Shown in pieces: positions 45,025-54,228 of a stretch of DNA of 64,000 bases. The DNA comes from Colwellia sp. E2M01. Its GTDB lineage: Bacteria > Pseudomonadota > Gammaproteobacteria > Enterobacterales > Alteromonadaceae. The DNA lies in the NCBI RefSeq assembly GCF_018860585.1, contig NZ_JAHKPR010000016.1, forward strand, positions 82,248 to 146,247, read 5' to 3'. The notes below the pieces were generated by a model. The model did not search any database and was not told the DNA's origin. It saw nothing but the letters and a program-made list of their open reading frames with translations. Position numbers and translations under genes: made by a program. Every line of letters begins with the position of its first letter. Positions within the stretch are counted from its first letter, which is position 1.

Positions 45025-45345
45025 ATGGCTAGAAAGATACCTGACAAATGGCAATCATCAGTAAAAGCGATAAAAGCGGTACAAGTTGCTTTTGATATGG
45101 ATGAGAAAATTCAATTATCAATTCGTAAACAGGCACTAGAAGCAGGTTTAAGTCCATCAGATCAAATACGTGATATTTTAGGCTTGCCAATTAATAAAAA
45201 ACCGAAACGTCCACGTTTAACGGTAAGTTTAGCACCTAGTGATTATGAAATTCTTGCCCAAAAGTACCAGTTACAAGCCGAAGATCAGCTAGAAATTAAA
45301 CGAAAACTTATGGATGATCTTATCTCTCATATTAACGGAGCATAA
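45025..45345 (+). CDS. Small basic protein, possible tandem ribbon-helix-helix DNA binder
   Basis: I do not recognise a named family. The 106-residue protein has two stretches with the beta-helix-helix pattern of ribbon-helix-helix proteins. The first is AVQVAFDMDEKIQLSIRKQA..GLSPSDQIRDILG (about 18-52). The second is RLTVSLAPSDYEILAQKYQL..KRKLMDDLI (about 64-100). A basic linker (NKKPKRPR) joins them. One chain could then act like a dimer. The two GACATAATATGTC palindromes 2 kb upstream in the same cluster are attractive targets, but this is untested inference. Confidence 0.6.
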   Translation: MARKIPDKWQSSVKAIKAVQVAFDMDEKIQLSIRKQALEAGLSPSDQIRDILGLPINKKPKRPRLTVSLAPSDYEILAQKYQLQAEDQLEIKRKLMDDLISHINGA

Positions 45346-45388
45346 TCCGTTAAGTATAAATCATAAAAATATATAGTATTTTCAATAA

Positions 45389-45607
45389 CTAACCTTAATT
45401 CGGTTTAAGATATTTTTAATCTATTGAAATAATTTACAATATTATTTTATCTCTCACTCTAGCTTGATAGTTTCTTTGAGTACCTTGGTAAAATAAGCAA
45501 GGAAAATTTCGCGTCAATAGCTGGTCTATTACAGGTAAATTTAACGATGAAATGAGAGAGAATAGCTGCTAGAGAAAGATTTATGAAACCGAGATCAGGT
45601 TAATTAA
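45389..45607 (+). repeat. MITE-like element, type A, copy 2
   Basis: It begins TAACCTTAATTCGGTTTAAG and ends AAACCGAGATCAGGTTAATTA, which are inverted termini. The internal CTCTCACTCTAGCTTGATAG faces GAGAGAGAATAGCTGCTAGAG. The core matches copy 1 (38627-38858) in the same orientation, so the two form direct repeats around the PspA-family cluster. Confidence 0.8.
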
Positions 45608-45649
45608 CATAGGGAGTTAATACTTATTTAAAATTTAACTGTAACTACT

Positions 45650-45677
45650 TTGTTATAGTTTTTTTTTATGGCATACT
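45650..45677 (+). promoter_or_regulatory. Probable lpp promoter
   Basis: TTGTTA (45650-45655) and CATACT (45672-45677) are separated by 16 bases. A start near 45684 would leave a leader of about 34 bases with AGGGA before the ATG. Strength is hard to judge, though lpp is usually highly expressed. Confidence 0.4.
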
Positions 45678-45717
45678 GCTATAAACCAATAAAACTAACT
45701 TCTCTAGGGATATTATT

Positions 45718-45975
45718 ATGTTAAAAAAAATTACAGCGCTTTCATTAGTATTAGCATTAACAGCTTGTGCAAACACTGACTCTCTTGATGCTAACATCAG
45801 CAAATTAACTAACAAAGTTGATGCCTTATCAGCTCAAGTTTCTGATTTAGAAGCACAACAAAAATCAGCATCAGCTGACGCAGCAGCAGCTAAATCTGCC
45901 GCTGAAGACGCAGCTCAAAGTGCTAAAGCAGCTAACACACGTATTGATAACGTTGTAGCTTCTTACAAAAAATAA
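45718..45975 (+). CDS. lpp: Braun-type murein lipoprotein
   Basis: The 85-residue precursor has a lipoprotein signal (LVLALTACANTD, Cys18). Heptad repeats follow (SKLTNKVDALSAQVSDLEAQ), then an Ala-rich coiled coil, and the end TRIDNVVASYKK. E. coli Lpp ends DNMATKYRK, with the last Lys crosslinked to peptidoglycan; the terminal Lys is kept here. It is the typical length of Lpp (78 in E. coli). The convergent gene encodes an L,D-transpeptidase of the type that makes this crosslink. AGGGA precedes the ATG. Confidence 0.85.
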   Translation: MLKKITALSLVLALTACANTDSLDANISKLTNKVDALSAQVSDLEAQQKSASADAAAAKSAAEDAAQSAKAANTRIDNVVASYKK

Positions 45976-46012
45976 TCTTTATTAATTATTGATTTTCAAT
46001 AGTGAATAAATA

Positions 46013-46036
46013 AAAAGCACCCTAGGGTGCTTTTTT
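46013..46036. terminator. Bidirectional terminator between lpp and the L,D-transpeptidase gene
   Basis: AAAAGCACCC-TA-GGGTGCTTTT is a nearly perfect palindrome with A and T runs on both sides. It serves both converging genes. Confidence 0.92.
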
Positions 46037-46060
46037 ATATCTCTGCTTTTATTCAAATAC

Positions 46061-46984
46061 TTAATTTGTTAACTCAATAACCAAACCTTGGGGTTGATCT
46101 AACACTGGAATTAACTGTTGCCAGTGCTCACGCTTAGTACCAACAAAACGTTGTAAAGCACGCGTTAAAATAACTTTGTCTTTAGTCTCTTCTTTTTCAT
46201 CAGTAAGCGGTTGATGAATTTCAATTAATTGCTTACCACCCTTTTCATAAGACATTTTTACTGGTTGGTTAATTATTCTTACCTTCGTTTTTTCAGGCAC
46301 GTTATTAAATAACCACTCAATATCATCGTCATACATACGGATACAACCTGAGCTAGCACGCATGCCTATACCGAAACGTTTATTTGAACCATGAATTAAA
46401 TATTCGCTCGTATCTAAGCGTATTGCATATTTACCAAACGGGTTGTCTGGTCCTGAAGGTACTTCTTTTGGTAGGTACTCACCATGTTCTTCAAAATGAC
46501 GTTCTTGCATTTCTTTAGTTGGTCGCCAAACCGGATTTTTACGTTTTTCACCGACAACAGTATTTGTTAATGGTGTCGTTAAACCTTCACGTCCAATACC
46601 TACAGGAAAAACATGTACTTTGTTTTCAGTGGGTGAAAAGTAATATAAGCGTAACTCAGGTAAGTTAATAACTATACCTACATGTGGAGCATAAGGTAAT
46701 AACATCTGGTTAGGAATAACCACCTCAGCCCCCTCCTCTAATAAAAAAGGGTCGAGTGTTGGGTTTGCGGCAATAAGTGCTAAAAAGCCGACATTGTAAT
46801 CTTCAGCTAGTTGTTGAAAGTAATCTCCTTCTACAACAGTATGAATGATAGGTTCGCCGATTAAGCGGTTCTTAATATTACTGAGATCATAAACCGTTGC
46901 CATTATTGGTTTACTCGCGATCAGTAAACTAAATAATCCAAACGAGATAGAAAGTAAGCGAAATTTTTTAGAGATTTTCTTCAT
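46061..46984 (-). CDS. L,D-transpeptidase with LysM domain (YbiS/ErfK type)
   Basis: The 307-residue protein has a signal peptide (about 1-29) and a LysM segment (HTVVEGDYFQQLAEDYNVGFLALIAANPTLD, about 48-90). The YkuD catalytic domain follows, with HGSNKRFGIGMRASSGCIRM; the His is at about 199 and the active Cys at about 213. Enzymes of this class attach Braun lipoprotein to meso-diaminopimelate in peptidoglycan or form 3-3 crosslinks. Being convergent with lpp, it is the likely Lpp-anchoring enzyme of this organism. Confidence 0.93.
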   Translation of the reverse strand: MKKISKKFRLLSISFGLFSLLIASKPIMATVYDLSNIKNRLIGEPIIHTVVEGDYFQQLAEDYNVGFLALIAANPTLDPFLLEEGAEVVIPNQMLLPYAPHVGIVINLPELRLYYFSPTENKVHVFPVGIGREGLTTPLTNTVVGEKRKNPVWRPTKEMQERHFEEHGEYLPKEVPSGPDNPFGKYAIRLDTSEYLIHGSNKRFGIGMRASSGCIRMYDDDIEWLFNNVPEKTKVRIINQPVKMSYEKGGKQLIEIHQPLTDEKEETKDKVILTRALQRFVGTKREHWQQLIPVLDQPQGLVIELTN

Positions 46985-47063
46985 AATTTTAATTAATACT
47001 GTTGTTGATCAACTAAGCTGTTTTAATGCTGTAATGCAAAATACATTCTTACTTAAATTCAAG

Positions 47064-48797
47064 TTACCAATATGGTTGCATTGCTAAAGCTTGTACTGAT
47101 GACTGTTTGATTTCGATACAAAGGTGTGTGCATTTATTTTCTATTAAGGCGCTTAACTGTTTTTCTTCTAAAGGCTCTTGCTGTGTATTCGCAAATTTCA
47201 ACTGCAATTCAGTTAAGCACTGTAACTCTTTTAAGTTACTACGAATATCGAGTAAGGGAGAGTTAAACGTCTCTATTATATCATTTTCATTATCTGTAAA
47301 TACACTGCTAAACCAACTGATTGTTGATAACGCTTTATTCAATAAAACCTCTATATTTTGATAGTTATTAAGGAATAATGATGGCTCTATTTTTGATAGG
47401 TTAATCAGCTCGTTATTAACCCTCTCAATATTATGAGTAAGTTGCTTTGCAGCAAAATTATTCAATGTATATGGAGCTTGCTTTTGCTTAACGTCATGTT
47501 GATTTTCGCTGTCTTTTAAAAATAATATCAATAACTTCAATTGTAATTGATTAAACCGTTCGCTATGTAAAACGGTGAGTGCTGCTGAATTGGACAAGCA
47601 GACTGGTTCGTCAACTTGCTCGAACTCGATTGTAGAACTTAATGATTGTGGTAATTGCTCTAACAAGTTTTGAGAAAATACTCGGTTATAAAGCTGTGGC
47701 TCAACCCAAACTAAGGTATCGATAAAATAACTTAACTCTGCAGCGATCACCTTTTCATCTTCAAAAGTAATCTCATCAAATAAGTAAAAACCATGTCTCA
47801 TCAGTAAAAGTTGGCTTTTTATCTTCTGCAATTCAATTAATTGTGATGAAGACAACATTTGTGCTTTATTGATAATATCTGTATCAGCATTACAGCTACT
47901 AACATACGCATCAACATTTAATTGTAATTGCGTTAACCTTGTTGATAAGCCATGAATAAAAGCGTCCCTTAGTGAAGGTGAAACACCTTTTGCTAAATCG
48001 ACGCTTGAGTTAATGATTGGGTTAAAACTAGAATTAAAGCTGGTGTTAATAGCACTTACGGTAACAGGTTGATTTACTTCTGTTATATTATCAACTTGAT
48101 TATCATTGTTAGTGGCAATGCTTTCTCGATATAAAGCATAACCTCGCGCCGCTTTAGTTAACTGACCGGGGCGTAATGCTAACTGACTAAACAATATTTC
48201 AGTTAAGGTAAATAACGAATCCCTAGTGCCGCTCACCAATTCCAACTCTATTTCAAAAATACGCGGTTTTTCCCCATATCCCGAACAAGCGATTTCACCA
48301 CAATCAAAAGCAACTTCAATTTGCGTATCACCTTGATTGTCACCTGGAGTACTTGGCATAGTGACCAACCAAGTATTACGAGTAAAGTTAGTCGAAAACA
48401 ATTCTATAACTTGTTGCTGTAACTGATTTACATCAGTATCTGTTTGCCAAACTTCTGTAGGAAACAAGGCAAGTACTGGTTTTGCATTATCAATATCTAC
48501 GTTATATTCAGGCCTTTGATGTAAACCCGCAACGACAGTTCCTGATTTTTTAATTGTTTGTTCAAAACGTTCATTTTCACCTGCACTTTTAGTACCTCGA
48601 GTGCGTAATGCTATACGTTGTTTTCGCAGTGTGAACTCAGGAGTATCAAAATAATAATTACTTAAATGCTTTTCTTGTTGAACAAAAGTAAGTTGCTGCT
48701 CGGTAAATAATTGACTTATAACCGTATTAATTTGTTCAGATGTTGTTAGCTTTGGGTTTTCAAGTAAGGAATACTTTAATTCTATTTCAGTAACCAT
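47064..48797 (-). CDS. ygiF: CYTH-CHAD protein, inorganic triphosphatase YgiF-like
   Basis: The 577-residue protein starts with the CYTH signature ExExK (EIELKYSL). NYYFDTPEFTLRKQRIALRTRG and the acidic-strand motif IEVAFDCGEI follow, ending near residue 210. A helical CHAD domain begins around 270 and holds many His and Arg-bearing helices. E. coli YgiF (433 residues) hydrolyses inorganic triphosphate; CHAD domains bind polyphosphate. This protein is longer, with a Ser/Asn-rich linker (about 225-265) and an expanded CHAD part. It diverges from ygiM, as in E. coli. Confidence 0.9.
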   Translation of the reverse strand: MVTEIELKYSLLENPKLTTSEQINTVISQLFTEQQLTFVQQEKHLSNYYFDTPEFTLRKQRIALRTRGTKSAGENERFEQTIKKSGTVVAGLHQRPEYNVDIDNAKPVLALFPTEVWQTDTDVNQLQQQVIELFSTNFTRNTWLVTMPSTPGDNQGDTQIEVAFDCGEIACSGYGEKPRIFEIELELVSGTRDSLFTLTEILFSQLALRPGQLTKAARGYALYRESIATNNDNQVDNITEVNQPVTVSAINTSFNSSFNPIINSSVDLAKGVSPSLRDAFIHGLSTRLTQLQLNVDAYVSSCNADTDIINKAQMLSSSQLIELQKIKSQLLLMRHGFYLFDEITFEDEKVIAAELSYFIDTLVWVEPQLYNRVFSQNLLEQLPQSLSSTIEFEQVDEPVCLSNSAALTVLHSERFNQLQLKLLILFLKDSENQHDVKQKQAPYTLNNFAAKQLTHNIERVNNELINLSKIEPSLFLNNYQNIEVLLNKALSTISWFSSVFTDNENDIIETFNSPLLDIRSNLKELQCLTELQLKFANTQQEPLEEKQLSALIENKCTHLCIEIKQSSVQALAMQPYW

Positions 48798-49057
48798 TTT
48801 ATCCTAATTAATATTTTTAATAACCTGTAGTTTGTAAGTAAGGATACCGTTAGTATCCCAATATGCCAATAGCATAGTCGCTTTAATTGCCTGTCCACAC
48901 ACGTAAAAAAAAAGTAAAAATACTGATACAAAAAGTTAATTTAATTATTGGTTTTAGCGCTATTTTCTCATAACTATAAAATTCTTAGCTTGCGATCAAA
49001 GCAGCAAACACATAATATCTTCTCTTCTTTGATTTAATTTACTACATTGGTTTTTCT

Positions 49058-49666
49058 ATGAATAACGTTATTACTGTTATAACAATGATTGTTATCACTT
49101 TCTCTAGCTCACTTTTTTTATCGGCAACTCATGCTGCAGAAAACAAATATAAGCCAGGGTATATATCTGATGACTTATTCATATACATGCATACGGGCCC
49201 TGGTACCAACTACAGAATTTTAGGAACAATTACAGCTGGCTCTGAAATCAAGATAACCGGAGCGAGCGATAATAACTATAGTGAAATTATCGATGAACAA
49301 AACCGCACCGCTTGGGTTGAAAGCAAATATGTCACAACTCAGGCCGGACTACGTTTTGTGGTTGCTGATCTTAATAAACAAATAGCTGATAGCACTAACT
49401 TTACTAGTAAGCTTGATGGTGAAGTAAATGAATTAAATAGTAAGCTTAATTTATTAACAAATGAGAAAGCGAACCTTACCACTGAGCTTACCGAATTAAC
49501 GAAGACATTAGAAAGAACGCAAGCCAAGATCAAAGACCAAGATACTAACATTAAAAAGCAATGGTTTTTTAATGGCGCATTAGTATTAGGTATTGGTTTA
49601 ATATTAGGTTTAGTTTTACCAAAACTATTCGCTCGTCGTCGTGGCTCTATGGATAGCTGGTCTTAG
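49058..49666 (+). CDS. ygiM: SH3-domain membrane protein YgiM
   Basis: The 202-residue protein has a signal peptide (to about 27) and a bacterial SH3 domain (YISDDLFIYMHTGPGTNYRILGTITAGSEIKI, about 34-95). A coiled coil (about 100-165) and a C-terminal membrane segment (FFNGALVLGIGLILGLVLPKLF) with a basic tail complete it. This is the YgiM/TIGR04211 layout. Next to ygiF as in E. coli, but cca, adjacent there, lies 12 kb away here. Family function is not established; a cell-envelope role is likely. Confidence 0.92.
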   Translation: MNNVITVITMIVITFSSSLFLSATHAAENKYKPGYISDDLFIYMHTGPGTNYRILGTITAGSEIKITGASDNNYSEIIDEQNRTAWVESKYVTTQAGLRFVVADLNKQIADSTNFTSKLDGEVNELNSKLNLLTNEKANLTTELTELTKTLERTQAKIKDQDTNIKKQWFFNGALVLGIGLILGLVLPKLFARRRGSMDSWS

Positions 49667-49795
49667 TAGCAACTGTATATTATGAACGTGTTTCAATAGT
49701 TAATTGGAACACGATAACGCTATTAAACACTACTTCTTATATTTTAAAAGCCCAAAAAAGCTAAAAACTTTAATAGCATATTGATAAGTAATTAT

Positions 49796-50902
49796 TTACG
49801 ACGTTATTAAATTTAAATACTGCTTAGCAATGTCGCTTGCTCGTACTTTGCTAAGTATTTCTGCCTCATTCAATTCAAAGTCGGTAACTAAAACCCTATC
49901 AAGCACTTTCGCTAATGCTTTTACGTCTCTTCTTGGCACTAAAAAATCAGCTAAATTACTCGTTAAAATTTCATCCGGTCCGTGTGGACAAGCGGTACTG
50001 AGCACCTTAGTACCAAGGGCAATAGCTTCGACCAAAACATTACCAAAACCTTCGTAATCAGAGCTAAGCACAAGTGCTTTTGCCTGCTTTATCCAGTTAT
50101 ATGGATTTTCTTGAAAACCAGGTAAAATTAATCGTTGAGCAACACCGTACTTTCTAGCTAACTTTAATGCTTTATCTGGCTTATTACACAATAACACCAA
50201 TTTAGCATCGGTTGATGCTTGCGCTAATGCAGCAAATAAAATGTCGTGACGTTTTTGTTTTGCAAGCCTACCAACATGAATAATATAGGGCTCTTGAGGG
50301 ATCTCGCTATTACCTTGTAACGCTTGCTGCTGAATATCCTCTAGATCGAACGGATTATAAATAGTGCGAATGCTATTCGGTGTGATTATACTTCCCTGCA
50401 CTATCTCCCGTTCAATTCCTTTAGAAACCGATATTAAGTTTTTTCCAGATAAGTTTTTTTTCGAGGCTAATAAATACCAATAAGCAAAAGGACCTAATTT
50501 TTTTTGACGCTGTAACTCTTCCTCCACACTGTTATGGATAATATAATAAACATTTTCAACATTACTCTGAGCAAGTAAATTGTTACTACGATCTAAGTTA
50601 GATAACACCAAATGAAAAGGGTTATTTGGTTTATTATTGTTAGTAAACCAGGCTTCTAATTTGTTAACACTGTCTTTAATTCGCCAAAATCGATCAACTT
50701 TACTGGCTTTATCATCAAACAAAAAATGTACATCAATGCCTTCAGGAATAACATAATCGCAACGGTTACCAAGTGATAAAAGCATAACACTATGACCTTG
50801 CTTTACCATTTCAGCGGCTAAACTTAGCATCACTCGCTCAGCACCACCGCCAGTCAAGCCGTCAATAACTATAGTTACATTTTTCATTTCACTATTTTTC
50901 AT
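49796..50902 (-). CDS. GT4-family glycosyltransferase
   Basis: The 368-residue protein opens with VTIVIDGLTGGGAERVMLSLAAEMVKQGHSV, the GGAER nucleotide-sugar loop common in family 4. The C-terminal half has YIIHVGRLAKQKRHDILFAAL and KALVLSSDYEGFGNVLVEAIALGTKVLST. TTAAGG precedes the ATG. It is 18 bases downstream of the next glycosyltransferase gene, so both are in one unit. LPS, O-antigen or capsule assembly is likely given the Wzi-type gene opposite. Sugar specificity is unknown. Confidence 0.9.
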   Translation of the reverse strand: MKNSEMKNVTIVIDGLTGGGAERVMLSLAAEMVKQGHSVMLLSLGNRCDYVIPEGIDVHFLFDDKASKVDRFWRIKDSVNKLEAWFTNNNKPNNPFHLVLSNLDRSNNLLAQSNVENVYYIIHNSVEEELQRQKKLGPFAYWYLLASKKNLSGKNLISVSKGIEREIVQGSIITPNSIRTIYNPFDLEDIQQQALQGNSEIPQEPYIIHVGRLAKQKRHDILFAALAQASTDAKLVLLCNKPDKALKLARKYGVAQRLILPGFQENPYNWIKQAKALVLSSDYEGFGNVLVEAIALGTKVLSTACPHGPDEILTSNLADFLVPRRDVKALAKVLDRVLVTDFELNEAEILSKVRASDIAKQYLNLITS

Positions 50903-50920
50903 TTATTACCTTAAGGCTAT

Positions 50921-52018
50921 TTATTTTGCTGCAAACAGTGAAGCGATATCACCTGTGATTATTGCTAAAGCATTCTTGGCTGAGCTGCTTTTTAAATGAT
51001 GAGTCATAGCGTCATATTTGGCTTTATCGAGCATAAGAGTAGCTTGTGCTTCTAAACTATTAACCGTAGCCTTTGCTGAAAAAACTAAACCTTCTTGCTC
51101 GCACGTCTTTAAACGCGAAGGTTGATCAGGTGAAACAGGCGCTGCCACACAAGGTTTTTGTAGGGCAATACATTGTAATAATGAATCACCCGCGCTAAGT
51201 ACACACCCGCGGGCATTGAGTAATAGAGTAATAAAGTCCTTATTATCAATACTTTCTATACAAGTTATATGTTCATTTACAGGTAATGGTTTTGGGTAAT
51301 TACTGCCAAATAACACAATACATTTTTGTGCGGTTTGTTGTTGCAACTTTTGCGCTGCTTGATAATAAATATCTGTCGCTAACTCATTATCAATTTTATG
51401 TCCGCCAGAGCCCGCGTTAAAAATAAAGTAATTATTTTTTGTAAGTGATAGTTGTGCTAATAGCGCTACTTGTTCATTTTTTTCACTTAACTCAAATACT
51501 GCACCAACATTTTCAGGAACTTTTTTATTAAATACCTTTAACTTAAAACGCTGCCAATAATTAAGCGGCTTAATACAAAAGTCAGGTTGTACCACCCAAT
51601 GGATGTCAGTATTAAATAGTCGGTTTAATTTTAATCCACGGCTGCGTTTTTTATTATGTTGTGAAATAAAGGCGACTTTTGCTCCAACCGCTTTTGCCTG
51701 TTTAAACTGGGAAGCACGCCCTGAAGCATCAAAAATAACTAAATCAGGTTTAATATTTTTCATCACCTCATTCACTTTTTTGGAATGTTTTGTTGGCGAG
51801 CCATTGCAGGTGTGAACGGTAAAAGGACAATCATCAATATAAGAAACTTGTGTATTCAAAATAAAATGTATATTTGTTGTCGGCCAACGTTGCTGTAATG
51901 CTGTAGCTATAATCATTGAACGCATATATTCACCAATACCAGAAGGTGAAGAAACAGGAATAAATAATATACAGTTCGGTTGCATAAGCACATACCTAGA
52001 TAAAATAGCAGAAGACAT
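50921..52018 (-). CDS. GT-B glycosyltransferase, MurG/GT28-like
   Basis: The 365-residue protein shows a GT-B fold. An N-terminal domain with CILFIPVSSPSGIGEYMRSM is followed by a C-terminal donor domain with YFIFNAGSGGHKIDNELATDIYYQAAQKL, CIVLFGSNYP and ARGCVLSAGDSLLQCIALQKPCVAAPVSPDQPSR. The GSGGH loop and the late CIALQKPCV region recall MurG and related UDP-sugar transferases. An internal ATG at codon 12 (MQPNCILFIP) starts nearer the fold and may be the true start. It is first in a two-gene unit. Confidence 0.78.
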   Translation of the reverse strand: MSSAILSRYVLMQPNCILFIPVSSPSGIGEYMRSMIIATALQQRWPTTNIHFILNTQVSYIDDCPFTVHTCNGSPTKHSKKVNEVMKNIKPDLVIFDASGRASQFKQAKAVGAKVAFISQHNKKRSRGLKLNRLFNTDIHWVVQPDFCIKPLNYWQRFKLKVFNKKVPENVGAVFELSEKNEQVALLAQLSLTKNNYFIFNAGSGGHKIDNELATDIYYQAAQKLQQQTAQKCIVLFGSNYPKPLPVNEHITCIESIDNKDFITLLLNARGCVLSAGDSLLQCIALQKPCVAAPVSPDQPSRLKTCEQEGLVFSAKATVNSLEAQATLMLDKAKYDAMTHHLKSSSAKNALAIITGDIASLFAAK

Positions 52019-52321
52019 TAAGTGAAAGTGCTTACGCTCCCACTAAAGACAAGATAACTATAAAGACTGAAACCCTGTACTTTACCTGAAAACAAAAGCC
52101 TGTAACAATACTTTCCGCTAATACCTATTGTAGTTTTTTGCGTTTATTATTTTAACTCCAAACAATTAATGAGTTAAATTAATAACACTGCTACAATCTC
52201 AACAATTTTAAGCGTTTAAATCTTATTTTATAATGTTTATGAATACTATTTTCATAGCATCGGTGTACGCTCTTCTAGCTAATAATTATTATTTTACTGG
52301 TTCATTTTTTAGGATATTTCA
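52019..52321. other. Divergent gap before the Wzi-type gene
   Basis: The 303 bases are AT-rich. Promoters for the glycosyltransferase pair and the Wzi-type gene should lie here. I see no clear box pair, repeat or coding frame. Confidence 0.45.
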
Positions 52322-53896
52322 ATGTTGTTAAAGCCGCTTTGGGTCATGTTAATTATATTAACGTGTTTAAATATAAGTGTTGCCGCTCCCTGGATAGAGC
52401 CCGATGATCTTGCCCTACGTAATGATATCCAATTACTTGCTGATGCCGGTATTATCACCGCGCCAGTAACAACCTATCCATTAATGTGGAACGCCATCAA
52501 GAGCGATATTTTGTCTGCAAATACCTCATTACTCAATGATGCTCAATTACAAGCGCTTAACCATGTAAGATATAACTTTAAATATGCCTCTAATAACGAA
52601 AACATAGCAAAACAATCAGTATCTTTAACAACAAGCCAAAAACGTTTTACCAGTTATGGTAACGCCGATTTCGACAAAGGCGGCATTGAAACATCAGATG
52701 AATTTTTTATTGGTAATTTTGCAGGAAAACTTCAAGTTAACTATCGACTTGGTTTAGATGATAACCCAGAATTAAAGCAAGGTAGTGATATTAACCTTGA
52801 TGGCAGTTACCTTGCTTATAAAATAGGGAACTGGGCATTAACCGCAGGAGCTATTGACCGCTGGTGGGGACCTGGGATTGATACCAACTTAGTCATGACC
52901 ACAAATGCTAGACCATTACCGGCAATAAGTATTACGCGTGACAACTCTGAGGCGTTTAAAACGCCTTGGTTGAGTTGGATAGGTCCTTGGACATTAACGG
53001 CACAAATGGCACAACTTGAAGAAGACAGAGCTATTTCTGAAGCATTAATGTGGAGCACCCGCGCTACAATTAGACCTTTTAGAGGCTTAGAATTGGGGGC
53101 ATCTTGGTCTTTTCAATGGGCTGGAGAAGAGCAACCTGATTCCATTAAAGACTTTTTCGATATACTTACTGGCAGTAAAGAATGTGCCAATAATGAACCC
53201 ACCTGTGATCCTTCACAAACCACCTTTCAAGCTAATCACTTAGCCGGTTATGATATCCGTTGGTCAGATACGATCTTTGATTTGCCTTACGCGTTGTATT
53301 TTCAAACCTTAGGTGAAGATGGTTCGCCAAATGCTGGGGTTATTACAGATAAAGCAGATATGTTCGGTATAGAAACACGTTTTTCTTTATTTAATCAACG
53401 AGTATTCGCTAATATTGAGTACACTGATACTCAAGTACCTTGTTTTAATATTGAAGCTTTTGACGAAAACGATCTCAATTGTTTTTATGAACACCGTACT
53501 TATAAGAGTGGCTACCATTATTATACCCGCACCATAGGCTCAACTTATGATAATGATGCAAAATCAATAGTTGCTACCTTTTTAATGCAAACCAAAGCAG
53601 GTAATAGTTGGCAACTCAAATTTAGAAAAGTTGATTTAAATACCGATAACATAGACCTATACCCTAATGATATTAACTTAGGTAACACAATATCAAAAGT
53701 TGCTGAAGATATTTTACAATTTGATGGCCAGTATAAGTTTATCGCGCTAGACTCACGTTTCACCCTTGGCGTTTTAGTAACTAACTCTGATTACGGTGAT
53801 AACGTTAATACTTTTGGTAATACAACAAGTGGCGATCTTATTTATGAAAACGGTACAGATGTTGATGCTTACATAAAGTGGGAATATCTATACTAA
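52322..53896 (+). CDS. Capsule assembly Wzi-family outer-membrane protein
   Basis: The 524-residue precursor has a signal peptide (LLKPLWVMLIILTCLNISVAA). APWIEPDDLALRNDIQLLADAGIITAPVTTYPLMW follows, the N-terminal region typical of Wzi-family proteins. The remainder alternates polar and aromatic residues as in a large beta-barrel and ends in aromatic residues (YIKWEYLY). GAIDRWWGPGIDTNLVMTTNARPLPAISITRD is a further family mark. Wzi helps hold group 1 capsule to the cell. Here it faces two glycosyltransferase genes, so a surface-polysaccharide role is likely. Confidence 0.88.
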   Translation: MLLKPLWVMLIILTCLNISVAAPWIEPDDLALRNDIQLLADAGIITAPVTTYPLMWNAIKSDILSANTSLLNDAQLQALNHVRYNFKYASNNENIAKQSVSLTTSQKRFTSYGNADFDKGGIETSDEFFIGNFAGKLQVNYRLGLDDNPELKQGSDINLDGSYLAYKIGNWALTAGAIDRWWGPGIDTNLVMTTNARPLPAISITRDNSEAFKTPWLSWIGPWTLTAQMAQLEEDRAISEALMWSTRATIRPFRGLELGASWSFQWAGEEQPDSIKDFFDILTGSKECANNEPTCDPSQTTFQANHLAGYDIRWSDTIFDLPYALYFQTLGEDGSPNAGVITDKADMFGIETRFSLFNQRVFANIEYTDTQVPCFNIEAFDENDLNCFYEHRTYKSGYHYYTRTIGSTYDNDAKSIVATFLMQTKAGNSWQLKFRKVDLNTDNIDLYPNDINLGNTISKVAEDILQFDGQYKFIALDSRFTLGVLVTNSDYGDNVNTFGNTTSGDLIYENGTDVDAYIKWEYLY

Positions 53897-54056
53897 GTTA
53901 AACATACTAAGTTAAACGCAAATTAAGGTAGTCAAAAACAGCTTTATTCACGCAAAACGTAAAGTTACTTACAATATTATATTTAAGTAAAACAACCATT
54001 GACAGCCAATAACTAAATACGTTATTAATAGCTTACTGAATACATTTATTTAACGA

Positions 54057-54085
54057 GTGATTTTTATCGGTATTTTCCGTATAAT
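54057..54085 (+). promoter_or_regulatory. Promoter of the leu operon
   Basis: A perfect TATAAT at 54080-54085 lies 17 bases after GTGATT (54057-54062). Transcription would start about 54092, some 20 bases before the leader-peptide ATG. Confidence 0.7.
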
Positions 54086-54111
54086 CTCGCCAGCGCAAAA
54101 AGAACATCACA

Positions 54112-54174
54112 ATGATAAAAATGATTAAGCACATTAACACTAACCTCCTCCTCGCATTCATTATGCGCGGCTAG
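54112..54174 (+). CDS. leuL: leu operon leader peptide
   Basis: A 20-residue frame (ATG at 54112, TAG at 54172-54174) contains three consecutive CTC leucine codons (54145-54153). CTC is unusual in this AT-rich genome, where TTA dominates. This is the leucine sensor of a classical attenuator: a ribosome stalled on these codons leaves the following GCGCGGCTAGGTTTTA (54164-54179) free to pair with the 5' arm of the terminator. Confidence 0.9.
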   Translation: MIKMIKHINTNLLLAFIMRG

Positions 54175-54228
54175 GTTTTATTGCTTATTCAAAACTAAAT
54201 TATTATTGAATAAAAGTAGAAATAAATT

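Larger units (their letters stand above)
45346..45717. other. Gap before lpp
   Basis: The 372 bases hold copy 2 of the type A element (45389-45607) and then the lpp promoter region. No protein gene is supported. Confidence 0.65.
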
